Assembly: GCA_903828255.1 (NCBI GenBank)
Contig: CAIKLQ010000050.1
Location: 1-34,485, forward strand
Direction of reading: 5' to 3'
DNA from: an uncultured Verrucomicrobiota bacterium
GTDB lineage: Bacteria > Verrucomicrobiota > Verrucomicrobiia > Limisphaerales > JADLHS01
Length of the DNA: 34,485 bases
Shown here in pieces: positions 7,148 to 15,614 of this stretch. Both the position numbers and the translations under genes were made by a program. Every line of letters starts with the position of its first letter. Within the stretch, counting starts at the first letter, position 1. The notes under the pieces are model-generated. The model was not told the origin of the DNA, did no database searches, and saw only the letters and a list, made by a program, of their open reading frames with translations.

Positions 7148-9319
7148 ATGGATCCGCTAAAAGTTACGCAACAACAAGAAACGAAGCTTCACTTCCTCGA
7201 TTACTGGCGGATTATTCGTATTCGCAAGACCGTTATCTTGGCCGTTTTTCTGCTAGTGGTCATCACGGCCACGCTGGTGACTTTCATTCTGCCTGAGTCC
7301 TTTGCCAGCACCGCGCGCATAAAAATCTCGCGCGATCAAACCGACATTGAAAGCATGACGCAGGGCAGCCGGATGAATAATGGCAGTTACGATCCGTTCT
7401 TCATCCAGACCGAGTTTGAAGCCATCCAATCGGAGCAGATTCTCGGCAAGGTTATTGATCTACCGGACCTCGACCTGAACACCAAGTGGGGCGTGAAATA
7501 TGGCGGTGGGGCGAAACTCAAGACCACCGACACCATTGCGATGCTCAAAGGGCGGATGACGTTGCGGCCGGTGCGCAACACCAGTCTGATCGAAATCACG
7601 GTTTACAGCGAAGACAAACTCGAAGCTGCCAGAATTGCTAATGCAGTCGCGGAAACTTACAAGGATTCCCGGAGCGTTGATCGCCAAAAACTGGCGTCGG
7701 GCGGTATCACGGCGCTGGAAGAAAGGTTCAAAGCGCAGCAGGACAAAATTCACAAAGCTCAAAAGGAGTTGGAAGATTTGCGAGACAAGCATAAAATCAG
7801 CGACACGGAAGCCAACGGTGGCGGACCGGTTCAGTTGATTGAAGCCGACAGCCTGCGGCGCTTCACTGCGGCAAGAATTGAGAGTGAAAACCGCTTGGTT
7901 GCCATCCAGGCTTCCGTCAGGATGTTGAAAGCTCTCACCAAAGATGAACTTCGCCAGGTGCTGCCGCGGAGCCGCCAAGACGCCCGCCTGTCCGAGTTGC
8001 TCAGCCAGCTTGGCTTAGCTGAGCAGACCATGTTGTCCCTCGAAAAGGATATTGCCCCGGACCACCCTAGCTACAAACGCGTCCAGGCACAGATTGAAAA
8101 ACTAAGGAAGGATGTTGATGATAATGTCGCGGGCATCATGACCTCGATCGAAGTCGAAGTGACCATGGCTCAGGCACAAGTGGACGGGCTTAAGAAGTCA
8201 GTTGAAGAGGCTCAGAAGTTAGACATAGATAAGGCCCAAAATAGCCGCCCCTATTTCGACAAGCGTCGGGAGTTGGAAGAGCTCATCACCTTCGGTCGGA
8301 TCCTCAACATGAAGCTTGAGGCCGAGAAAATTGACTTGGCCCTACCCAAATCCACGATGGTTGAAATCATGGATCGCGCGCAACCGGGTGCCAAACCCGT
8401 GCGGCCGAACAAGCCGCTCAATATCATCCTCGGCGTCATCATCGGTTTGGTGGTGGGTGTGGGTCTTGCATTCTTCATCGAATACCTCGACACCAGCGTG
8501 AAGACCATTGACGACGTGGAGCGGTCGTTGCAATCTCCCGTGCTAGGCGTCATTCCCCAGAATGTTGGTTACCTTTTCGACGAGGGTTCAGAAAGCCCGC
8601 ACGCTGAAGCGTATCGTGTGTTGCGCACCAATCTTCTGTTTTCCCGCAAGGACGACAAGTTGAATAGCGTTGCTATTGTCAGCGCTGGCGCGGGTGAAGG
8701 CAAATCCACCACGGTGCTGAACTTGGCCACGGTCTTTGCCCAAAGTGGCCAGCGGGTCGTAGTGGTGGACTCGGACCTTCGCCGACCCACGCTGCACAAA
8801 CTGTTGCGCGTCACGAATAATCTCGGTCTGACGAACTACCTCCTGAAACAGAACACGCTGGAACAGGTTATTCAGACGACCCATCTGCCCACGCTCGACT
8901 TCATGGCCAGCGGGAAACTGCCCAGCAGTTCGCTCGGTATTCTTAGTTCCGCCCAGATGAAAGACCTCATTAACGAACTCAAACAACGATACGACTTTGT
9001 GTTCTTCGATTCGCCTCCGATCATGGGGGTGAGTGATGCCTCCATTCTTGCCAGCGAAGTGGACATTACGATGCAGGTCATTCAATACCGCCGCTATCCG
9101 CAGCCGATGAACATCCGCGCCAAGCAACTGATTGAAAAGGTCGGAGGCAATCTCGTTGGCATCGTCCTCAACAACATCAACATGTCGCAGGACGAGAGCT
9201 ACTATTACTACAGCGGCTACTACCACGATTATTACTCGAAGAACGAGGAAATGGACGCTGCGGCTCCCACCGGCAAGGATGCTGGCAAGGATAAGGTTGA
9301 GATCAAACAAAAATACTGA
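7148..9319 (+). CDS. Wzc-like polysaccharide co-polymerase / BY-kinase
   Basis: The 723-residue inner-membrane protein combines a Wzz chain-length domain with a bacterial tyrosine autokinase. A first membrane span lies near residues 30-50 and a second near 425-445 (the proline- and glycine-rich end of Wzz); long coiled coils fill the periplasmic part between. The kinase domain has Walker A GAGEGKST at about 514-521, Walker A' VVVVDSDLRRP and Walker B FVFFDSPP. The C-terminal Tyr cluster ESYYYYSGYYHDYYS (about 683-697, eight Tyr) is the autophosphorylation tail. Such proteins control polymer length and export with Wza. The ATG at 7148 is chosen; a TTG at 7118 would lie inside the hairpin. No Shine-Dalgarno sequence precedes it. 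Confidence 0.94.
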   Translation: MDPLKVTQQQETKLHFLDYWRIIRIRKTVILAVFLLVVITATLVTFILPESFASTARIKISRDQTDIESMTQGSRMNNGSYDPFFIQTEFEAIQSEQILGKVIDLPDLDLNTKWGVKYGGGAKLKTTDTIAMLKGRMTLRPVRNTSLIEITVYSEDKLEAARIANAVAETYKDSRSVDRQKLASGGITALEERFKAQQDKIHKAQKELEDLRDKHKISDTEANGGGPVQLIEADSLRRFTAARIESENRLVAIQASVRMLKALTKDELRQVLPRSRQDARLSELLSQLGLAEQTMLSLEKDIAPDHPSYKRVQAQIEKLRKDVDDNVAGIMTSIEVEVTMAQAQVDGLKKSVEEAQKLDIDKAQNSRPYFDKRRELEELITFGRILNMKLEAEKIDLALPKSTMVEIMDRAQPGAKPVRPNKPLNIILGVIIGLVVGVGLAFFIEYLDTSVKTIDDVERSLQSPVLGVIPQNVGYLFDEGSESPHAEAYRVLRTNLLFSRKDDKLNSVAIVSAGAGEGKSTTVLNLATVFAQSGQRVVVVDSDLRRPTLHKLLRVTNNLGLTNYLLKQNTLEQVIQTTHLPTLDFMASGKLPSSSLGILSSAQMKDLINELKQRYDFVFFDSPPIMGVSDASILASEVDITMQVIQYRRYPQPMNIRAKQLIEKVGGNLVGIVLNNINMSQDESYYYYSGYYHDYYSKNEEMDAAAPTGKDAGKDKVEIKQKY

Positions 9320-9352
9320 TTGCCATCCCCGGGATTCGCAACGACACATGTA

Positions 9353-10087
9353 ATGAAATTGCCAAGGAGACTTTTGGAGAAAATCTTAATTCGATTTTGC
9401 AGCCTGCTCGTTACCGGACTGCTGATTGCCGGTTGTGCCACCCCGTCGGGACCGGCATTCACTTCGGAGCCCGAAAAACCAGCCGCCGTAAGTTCGGAGC
9501 CGGATAAGCCATCCGCCAGCGCTTCGGAGCTGGCCAACCGGCCTGTGACCGCTCCCGAAGGCGACTCGGTCGGGGGCAATCTCGCCGCTAGCCAGAAGGA
9601 CCAAGGGGTTCGTTTGCAAGTCGGCGATATGGTAATCGTCACCTTTTCGGGAAACTCTGACCAAATCCCCCCCCATGAAGAGCGGATCAAAGAGGATGGC
9701 AATATTACGCTCCCCCTGATTGGGGCCGTCAAGGCATTGGGCAAGTCTGATGGTGACCTGCAAACGGAGATCCATAGTCTTTACGTTCCGAAATACTACG
9801 TCCGTCTCACAGTGACAGTGAGGTACAACACGCTGGAATTGTCCTACTCAGTGCTTGGAGAAGTGCGGGGGCCGGGACCAAAACCTTATTCGGGCAAGAC
9901 CACGGTTACCAAAGCCATCGGAGCCGCTGGCGGCCTGACGGAATTCGCCAACAAAACCCAATTAGTATTGACGCGTGCCAATGGTGCTCGCGTAAAGATC
10001 AACTATAAGAAGGCGATCAAGGATCCAAAACTCGACCCCCAGGTCTTTCCGGGTGACTCCATCAATGTGGTGAAGAGTCTCTGGTAG
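9353..10087 (+). CDS. Wza-like polysaccharide export lipoprotein (Poly_export/SLBB)
   Basis: A 244-residue lipoprotein; lipobox LIAGC puts the lipid-bearing Cys at residue 28. A low-complexity linker with repeated SEP(E/D)KP units follows. The polysaccharide export domain starts at about residue 85 (LQVGDMVIVTFSGNSDQIPP, DGNITLPLIGAVKA) and a SLBB domain lies at about 160-240 (YSVLGEVRGPGP, TVTKAIGAAGGLTEFA, ending FPGDSINVV). It would form or support the outer-membrane export channel for the polymer assembled with the Wzc-like kinase. It is shorter than E. coli Wza and seems to have only one SLBB, so the barrel protein upstream may complete the pore. The FHA gene starts immediately after its stop. 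Confidence 0.92.
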   Translation: MKLPRRLLEKILIRFCSLLVTGLLIAGCATPSGPAFTSEPEKPAAVSSEPDKPSASASELANRPVTAPEGDSVGGNLAASQKDQGVRLQVGDMVIVTFSGNSDQIPPHEERIKEDGNITLPLIGAVKALGKSDGDLQTEIHSLYVPKYYVRLTVTVRYNTLELSYSVLGEVRGPGPKPYSGKTTVTKAIGAAGGLTEFANKTQLVLTRANGARVKINYKKAIKDPKLDPQVFPGDSINVVKSLW

Positions 10088-10480
10088 ATGATTCAACTTC
10101 AGGTTATCACCGGTAAAAAGGCGGGCACTCGTTGGGTGGCCCGCCGTTTTCCTGTCCGGGTCGGACGCGACCCCGCCAGCGACTTGCGGTTAGAGGACGA
10201 TGGCGTCTGGGACCGGCATTGCGAACTAAACAGTGATGTCACACAAGGAATCCTGCTCTCGCTCCAACCAAACGCGTTGCTGACCGTCAATCAAGAAAAG
10301 GTGCTTACGCCCCACCACCTGCGTAACGGCGACTCTATTGAACTGGGCTCCGTGCGCCTCCGCTTCTGGCTCGGCGATCCAGTTCTTCGCGGCTCACGGA
10401 TCCGGGAAGGGTTTGTTTGGACGCTCATTGTGGCGATCTGTCTGGGACAGGTTGCGCTGGTTTACTGGCTGTTGCGGTAA
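10088..10480 (+). CDS. FHA-domain protein with C-terminal membrane anchor
   Basis: A 130-residue protein. Residues about 4-95 are an FHA domain, the phosphothreonine-binding fold, with the Gly-Arg of VRVGRDPASDLRL and the Arg-His of WDRHCEL in the expected places; the usual Ser before Arg-His is replaced by Asp. One membrane span near 107-128 (VWTLIVAICLGQVALVYWLL) would hold it to the inner membrane with the FHA domain in the cytosol. Its ATG directly follows the TAG of the Wza-like gene, so translation is coupled and it belongs to the export operon. A role as a phospho-dependent adaptor for the Wzc-like complex is inferred. Confidence 0.85.
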   Translation: MIQLQVITGKKAGTRWVARRFPVRVGRDPASDLRLEDDGVWDRHCELNSDVTQGILLSLQPNALLTVNQEKVLTPHHLRNGDSIELGSVRLRFWLGDPVLRGSRIREGFVWTLIVAICLGQVALVYWLLR

Positions 10481-10524
10481 CAGTCTGCCCCGTCCGACGG
10501 CTCATCTGTTCACCCCCGGTGACT

Positions 10525-12081
10525 TCAATGCCGGAAATGCCGCACCCCTGTGAAGGCCATCGCCACGCCGCGTTCATCCGCCGCGGCGATCACCTCGGCG
10601 TCGCGGACGGAGCCGCCCGGTTGAATCGCCGCTGTCGCGCCCGCCTCCGCGGCGGCAATTAAACCATCTGGGAACGGAAAAAACGCATCGCTGCAAACCA
10701 CGCTCCCGGTGAGCGGCAGTTTGGCCTCGCCCGCCTTCCACACGGCGATGCGGCTCGAATCCACGCGACTCATCTGCCCCGCGCCGACTCCCAGGGTCCG
10801 GTCCGCCGCCGCATACACTATGGCGTTGGACTTCACATGCTTTACCACGCGCCAGCCGAACAGCATCGCGCGCAGTTCGGCTTCGCTCGGTTGCCGGCGC
10901 GTGACAATTTTCAAATCCGTCGCGCCCGTCAGCTTGCGGTCGCGTTGTTGCAACAGGAACGAATCCGCGCCCACGCTCCGCACGTCCAGCAGCGATGCGA
11001 CCTCCGGTGACTTCAGGATTTGCAGCAGCCGGAGATTCTTTTTCTTCTGCAACACGGCCAGCGCCTCCGGCGAAAACTCCGGGGCCACGATGACTTCGCT
11101 GAAAATCTCCGCGATGGCTTCCGCACACGCGCCGTCAAGCGCCCGGTTCACCACGATAATGCCGCCGAACGGCGCCTGCCGGTCGGTGGCGAACGCCTTG
11201 TCCCACGCCTCGCGCAGGCTGTCGCCCTGACCGACGCCGCAGGGGTTCGTGTGTTTGAGGATGGCCAGCGTCGGTGGATCGTTTGCGAACTCCGCGATCA
11301 AACTCGCCGCCGCGGTGAGGTCCAAAATGTTGTTATAGGAAAGCTCCTTCCCGTGGAGCTGTCGGAAATACTCGCCGAACTTTCCGTAGAGCGCCGCCGC
11401 CTGATGCGGATTCTCCCCGTAGCGCAGCGGTTGCGCCAGCGATGCGGAAATTGTCAGCGTGGGTGGAGGAATGAACGCTGAAGACGGAACACTGAAGACT
11501 TTCCCCAAGTGCGCCGCAATCGCCCCGTCGTAAGCCGCCGTGCGCGCAAACACCTTCGCCGCAAGCGACCGCCGCAATTCCAGCGTCGTGCCGCCCGTTG
11601 TTTTGATTTGCTCCGCCACCACTGCGTAATCGGCTGGGTCCACGACCACCGTGACGCTGTCATGATTTTTCGCCGCACTCCGCAGCATCGAAGGCCCACC
11701 GATGTCAATGTTCTCGATGGCGTCATGCAGGTTCACGTCCGGCTTGGCGACTGTTTGCTCGAAGGGATAAAGATTCACGACGACCAGATCAATCGGCGCA
11801 ATCCCGTGCGCGTTCACCGCCGCCTCGTGACTCGCGTTGCCCCGGATATAAAGCAGTCCGCCGTGAACCTTGGGGTGCAAAGTCTTCACGCGCCCATCGA
11901 GCATTTCCGGGAAGCCGGTGTGCTCGCTGATGTCCTTCACCACGAGGCCCGCGTCGCGCAACGCCTTCGCTGTACCGCCGGTGGAAATCAATTCCACGCC
12001 AGCGGTCGCCAGCGTTTGCGCGAGCGGAATCAAACCGGTTTTGTCCGAAACGGAAAGCAGTGCCCTTTGAATTATTGTCAT
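10525..12081 (-). CDS. purH: AICAR transformylase / IMP cyclohydrolase
   Basis: PurH (518 residues) carries out the last two steps of IMP synthesis: formylation of AICAR with 10-formyl-THF and ring closure. The N-terminal cyclohydrolase domain begins [20 protein letters not shown] and contains [13 protein letters not shown] and [13 protein letters not shown]. The transformylase domain shows [15 protein letters not shown] and [12 protein letters not shown], and the chain ends GVRHFRH as the family does. The ATG at 12081 begins the conserved part; the open frame extends 45 bases further without homology. The gene converges on the FHA gene with only 44 bases between and no obvious terminator there. 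Confidence 0.96.
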   Translation of the reverse strand: MTIIQRALLSVSDKTGLIPLAQTLATAGVELISTGGTAKALRDAGLVVKDISEHTGFPEMLDGRVKTLHPKVHGGLLYIRGNASHEAAVNAHGIAPIDLVVVNLYPFEQTVAKPDVNLHDAIENIDIGGPSMLRSAAKNHDSVTVVVDPADYAVVAEQIKTTGGTTLELRRSLAAKVFARTAAYDGAIAAHLGKVFSVPSSAFIPPPTLTISASLAQPLRYGENPHQAAALYGKFGEYFRQLHGKELSYNNILDLTAAASLIAEFANDPPTLAILKHTNPCGVGQGDSLREAWDKAFATDRQAPFGGIIVVNRALDGACAEAIAEIFSEVIVAPEFSPEALAVLQKKKNLRLLQILKSPEVASLLDVRSVGADSFLLQQRDRKLTGATDLKIVTRRQPSEAELRAMLFGWRVVKHVKSNAIVYAAADRTLGVGAGQMSRVDSSRIAVWKAGEAKLPLTGSVVCSDAFFPFPDGLIAAAEAGATAAIQPGGSVRDAEVIAAADERGVAMAFTGVRHFRH

Positions 12082-12645
12082 AGCGGGGCACAATTTGCGG
12101 CACTTGCGGCGCGAGTCAATCGGCAAATCGGCGCGGGGGAGCGCGCCGGGCGCGGTCGAATTTCTGGCAACTTTCTAGTCGTGTGTTCCGGATTGCGTGT
12201 TGCGTCAAGTGGCGACAGCCCGCAACCCGGGCTGGGGCCAATGATTCAACTTCGTAAGTTTCCGGCCAGACACGAATGAGAAAATCCTGTTTTCGCCCGG
12301 CGAGGCATTCGGTGCCAGCCAGCCGCGCCGCGCCGATCGGTTTGGGCAAATGGATCAAGCAAATCATCATCGCCAACGCCCAGCGAACTTGACAGCTTCT
12401 CAGCGATGAACCTAGGGATTGCAATTGAAAGCCCGGCGCGATGCGATTGGACCCGAGCTCGACAGGGTTGCGAATCATGACTGGACCCGAACTCCGAATC
12501 GGAAGCGGCTTCACTGCTGTTCGGCGCTCCGCGACGGCTTCGCCGGGAAGTCGCCTGCCGAAAGCGAGGACGAGTCCGCGCATTCCAAAGCCAGTCTTGG
12601 CGCCGCAAGCTCTGCTCGCGGTGGTTGAAGCAAATTTATCAAACC
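12082..12645. other. Divergent intergenic region between purH and glnD-like gene
   Basis: These 564 bases must hold the promoters of both flanking genes, but I found no hexamer pair good enough to call; TTGACT near 12118 on the - strand lacks a good -10. A hairpin CAGCCCG/CGGGCTG with a 5-base loop lies at 12216-12234. Open frames in both directions here look like GC-driven artefacts with no family resemblance. The segment around 12195-12215 shares short words (for example GTCAAGTGGCG) with the folD downstream gap near 3041-3051, hinting at dispersed intergenic sequence. Confidence 0.4.
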
Positions 12646-15264
12646 ATGTTGCCTGAAGAAAATCGCGTGCGGGAGGAGTTGGCCCGAGCTGGCCCGCTGG
12701 CGGCGTTCAATAAACTCATCGCGGAGAACGACGCGCTCATCCGAAGCCCGCAGTTGGACAACGGCCGTGCGATCGCTTCGGCGCGGTCGGCCATTTACAC
12801 CGCGCTGGTGGCGGACTGGGCCGCTGGGCAGCAGCGCGCCGCCGGATACGACAAGCCGTTCGCCGTCGTGGCCCTCGGTGGCACGGGCCGCGGCGAAATG
12901 TCGCCTTGCTCGGATAACGACTTCGCTTTCCTGTTCGAGGACGCTCTGGAGGGCAACCCGCTGCTGCTCGCGCTCCAACGCCAGGTGCTCCATTCCGACG
13001 AGTTCGAGAAACGCTGCGGCTTTGCCTGTCAGGCCCTGCCTTTCAGCCTGGATGACGTGCCGAATCTCTCCGGCAAGCAGCTCAACTCCTTCCTCGACCT
13101 GCGCCCGGTGTTCGACCCGCACGGTCTCACGGCGCAATTTCGCGAACACATTCGTTCCACGTTTGACCCATTCGAACACTTCTTGCATGTGCGGAGTTTC
13201 TGGAAGGATCACTGGGAAAAGGCGGCGGGCGAAAGCGAACGGCTCGATCGCTTCGACATCAAGAACGACGGGTTGCGGGTATTTCTGGCGGGCCTCTGGA
13301 CACTGGCCGGCAAACGCTTCCAGCACAGCCACGAGATTTACCAGACGCTCGCCGATCCCCGCGACCTTGAGGCTTACGAATTCCTGCTGCGCATCCGGGC
13401 TTTCGTGCATTTGCGACGCCGGCGCGCGAAGCAACGCTTGGCCGACGGCAATCATCCGGAAGATGTGCTCAGCTTCGATGACTTCACGAGCTTCGGCGAG
13501 TGGCTGGGACCGAAAGCCGACGAGCGCACCCGGTTTGAATTCGCCAACCATGTCCGGGCGCGGCTGCTTTCGGCCCGCCGCCGCGTAGCACAATTCGCCA
13601 AAGGCGTCATCGAGCGGGAGTTGAAGAACGGGCGCGAAGTCAGTCCCGGCAGCCCGCTCGTGTTTGGCGTGGGCGGCCTTTACCACGCCACGTCAGATCA
13701 GTGCCAGACGCCACGCGACAAAAGCCGGGCCGCGCTGTCTCTGCTCCTCGCCGCGCAACGATACGGCGTGCCGATTGGTCCCTCCGAACTTCAAGCGACC
13801 TTCAGCGAGGCGGGTGATTGGCTCACGCCGGGGCCGGAATTATCCGCGCTCTTCTACGATCAGCGGGGCAAGCTGGCGGAATCCTTCGCGTTCATTTCCC
13901 AGTTGGATGGCGCGCTGGATCGGCTGTTTCCCGGCTATGCGAAATTTGAAACTTCGCTCGACGCCCGCGTCATGTTTGAGGGCAAATTGATGCGCGGCGC
14001 GCTGGAAAGGCGGAAACTCCAGTTCCTCAATGAGTATGTGCGCGCGGGCCAGGCGCGGCTGGTTAGCGCCGTCGCCGGCACGCCCCCGACCGCCAGCAAC
14101 CAGCGCGAACTGGCAGGGCTTGAAGCCGCGCTGTTGGACGCCGACCATCTCGCCGCCGTGAAGCTCGCACTCAAGACCAAGCGGCTGCCGTTGACCGCCG
14201 ATGACCTGGCTAAGCGTCAGGATGAAAATCGCCCACTCCACGAACGCTTTGCCAGCGGCTTTTCCGAAATTCCGCTCGCGGAGTATTACGAGCTTTATGC
14301 CACGCAGTGCGACTTTTCCCGCGAGACTTTGCGCATCGTGGAATTCCTGATTGCCAACCGGCGCGCGTTCCGGGAGCGCTCCGAGGCTGGCCTAAACGAT
14401 GCCCGGCAGATCGCGGAATTCGCGCAACTTTGTCAGAGCGAACCCCGGTTGCGTGCCCTGTTTGTCTTCACCTGCGCCGACCGGGCGGAATGGGAATCGG
14501 AAGCCACCGACCCTTCGCGCTGGTTCAACGCGCGCGAGCTTTACGCCAAGACCTTGCGGCACTTCCGACCCGCCGGAGATCCGACCCGTGCGTTGTCGGC
14601 GGCCGGATATTCCTCGGACCAATTGAAAATCCTCAAGGACTTCGGCGAGGATTTTTTTGCCGGCATCTATCGTCCGTATGCCATCCGCTTCGGGGCGCAT
14701 CTCGTGCGGCTGTTTGAAGAACCAACCCTCACCAGCCCGAAGGCGAGCATCCTCCGGGACGGCTTTGCCACGATCGTGGGCGTCGCGGCGCGGGACTATC
14801 GCGGCCTGGCCGCCACGATCAGCGGTGCGTTCTGGCACCAAGGAATTGATATCCGCCAAGCCCACATGTTCTCGGCCACGAGCCACGGCTTGGTGCTCGA
14901 TTTTTTCCATCTCCCCCCGCGCGACCAGCCCCTCGCGCCCGACCTGACGCGCTTCATCGAGGAAGCCATCCAGCGGCAGCTTTACATCGCCGAATCAGAC
15001 GAGGCGAACCTGCCGCCCGTCATGGGGAAGGCTACATTGCGGGAGTGGCGGCCCGGGCAATTCTGCCTGCGGTTTGAAACCACTGGGGAAGCTCGCGGAC
15101 TGATCTATGCCCTCACCTACAAGATTTTCCGGTACCTGCGGGGCAACATTTTTGGCCTGACCGCCCACACAGCCCGGGGCCGCGGCTTCGTCTCCGTGTA
15201 TCACAGCTTGCCCGGGGACCTCTCGCTGGCGCAGGCCCAGGAGTTGACGGCAAAACATTTCTGA
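12646..15264 (+). CDS. glnD: GlnD-like uridylyltransferase with apparently degenerate HD domain
   Basis: This 872-residue protein has the architecture of GlnD, which uridylylates and deuridylylates PII to report glutamine status. The nucleotidyltransferase motif is intact (GGTGRGE at 78-84, SDND at 89-92 with both metal-binding Asp). A helical region follows. The second half of the HD-domain region is recognisable (about 560-640, IVEFLIANRRAF, FVFTCADRAEW), but I cannot find the His-Asp pair that GlnD carries in its LxHDIxKG-type motif. Two ACT domains close the protein: about 708-756 (RDYRGLAATISGAFWHQGID, then FSATSHGLVLDFF) and about 805-860. The uridylyl-removing activity may be lost. The ATG at 12646 is chosen; a TTG 21 bases earlier is possible. 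Confidence 0.8.
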   Translation: MLPEENRVREELARAGPLAAFNKLIAENDALIRSPQLDNGRAIASARSAIYTALVADWAAGQQRAAGYDKPFAVVALGGTGRGEMSPCSDNDFAFLFEDALEGNPLLLALQRQVLHSDEFEKRCGFACQALPFSLDDVPNLSGKQLNSFLDLRPVFDPHGLTAQFREHIRSTFDPFEHFLHVRSFWKDHWEKAAGESERLDRFDIKNDGLRVFLAGLWTLAGKRFQHSHEIYQTLADPRDLEAYEFLLRIRAFVHLRRRRAKQRLADGNHPEDVLSFDDFTSFGEWLGPKADERTRFEFANHVRARLLSARRRVAQFAKGVIERELKNGREVSPGSPLVFGVGGLYHATSDQCQTPRDKSRAALSLLLAAQRYGVPIGPSELQATFSEAGDWLTPGPELSALFYDQRGKLAESFAFISQLDGALDRLFPGYAKFETSLDARVMFEGKLMRGALERRKLQFLNEYVRAGQARLVSAVAGTPPTASNQRELAGLEAALLDADHLAAVKLALKTKRLPLTADDLAKRQDENRPLHERFASGFSEIPLAEYYELYATQCDFSRETLRIVEFLIANRRAFRERSEAGLNDARQIAEFAQLCQSEPRLRALFVFTCADRAEWESEATDPSRWFNARELYAKTLRHFRPAGDPTRALSAAGYSSDQLKILKDFGEDFFAGIYRPYAIRFGAHLVRLFEEPTLTSPKASILRDGFATIVGVAARDYRGLAATISGAFWHQGIDIRQAHMFSATSHGLVLDFFHLPPRDQPLAPDLTRFIEEAIQRQLYIAESDEANLPPVMGKATLREWRPGQFCLRFETTGEARGLIYALTYKIFRYLRGNIFGLTAHTARGRGFVSVYHSLPGDLSLAQAQELTAKHF

Positions 15265-15308
15265 GAGCCTGCTTGAGAAGCCGCTTTGGTTTCGAGGCAG
15301 GTGGTGGC

Positions 15309-15336
15309 AGAGTGCGCCCGTTCTCGGGCGCACTCT
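15309..15336. terminator. Perfect 12-bp hairpin after the glnD-like gene
   Basis: AGAGTGCGCCCG and CGGGCGCACTCT form a perfect stem around the loop TTCT, 44 bases after the stop codon at 15264. A T-tract is missing on both sides, so it is either a non-canonical terminator, an mRNA 3'-end stabiliser or a palindromic repeat. Confidence 0.55.
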
Positions 15337-15403
15337 GGGAGGTTGAGGGAAGTTTCGATCTCCAGCTTTGGTCGCGCGGCGCGTGCAAGAGTTGGAGTTG
15401 GCT

Positions 15404-15440
15404 CGTAGCGCAGGCTTCCCAATCTGCCAATCTGCGTTAG
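15404..15440. repeat. Possible dispersed repeat, copy 1
   Basis: The reverse complement of this stretch contains GCAGATTGGCAGATTGGGAA, closely similar to the + strand at 30251-30275 (AGCAGGATTTGCCAGATTGG), with small insertions between the two. The two copies are in opposite orientation, both in intergenic DNA. Two copies only are visible here, so the family size is unknown. Confidence 0.4.
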
Positions 15441-15575
15441 GAAGTCATCGGTAGCGGCGACCTGCGCGCTGACGCGGTGAGCTTCCGCTTCCACGGCAAA
15501 GGCCCGCCAGGCGCCAAGCTGAAGATCCCGAAGTCGTGGCGAATATGCTGGCGAGCATCAAACAGCGGCGGCAAT
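15441..15575 (+). pseudogene. Decayed coding fragment, paralogous to one near 26.1 kb
   Basis: Read from 15441 the frame gives residues including VSFRFHGKGPPGAKLK, and after a one-base shift continues EVVANMLASIKQRRQS and a stop. The stretch at 26092-26202 reads VSVHLHRKDPPGAEPK and then CAIKARKV plus stop, clearly related in both DNA and protein. So both look like the 3' ends of an old gene family, this copy broken by a frameshift. I do not know the parent family. An in-frame stop at 15438 bounds it upstream. Confidence 0.5.
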
Positions 15576-15614
15576 CATGGTGCGCATGACCAATAGCCAG
15601 CCGGAGAATACGCT

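Larger units (their letters stand above)
15265..15614. other. Intergenic region with hairpin, repeat and decayed coding fragment
   Basis: 350 bases without an intact gene. From left to right it holds a perfect 12-base-pair hairpin (15309-15336), a segment similar to a dispersed repeat (about 15404-15440), and a fragment that once coded for protein (about 15441-15575). The chaA Shine-Dalgarno sequence GGAGAA is at its right end. Confidence 0.6.

Noticed and set aside
9461-9545. Repeated SEPEKP/SEPDKP units as a possible tandem repeat or CRISPR-like array
   Set aside because: Short degenerate coding repeat in a lipoprotein linker, with no spacers.
12116-12583. Open frames in the purH-glnD gap
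   Set aside because: No motif, no ribosome-binding site, and overlapping frames on both strands look equal; treated as non-coding.
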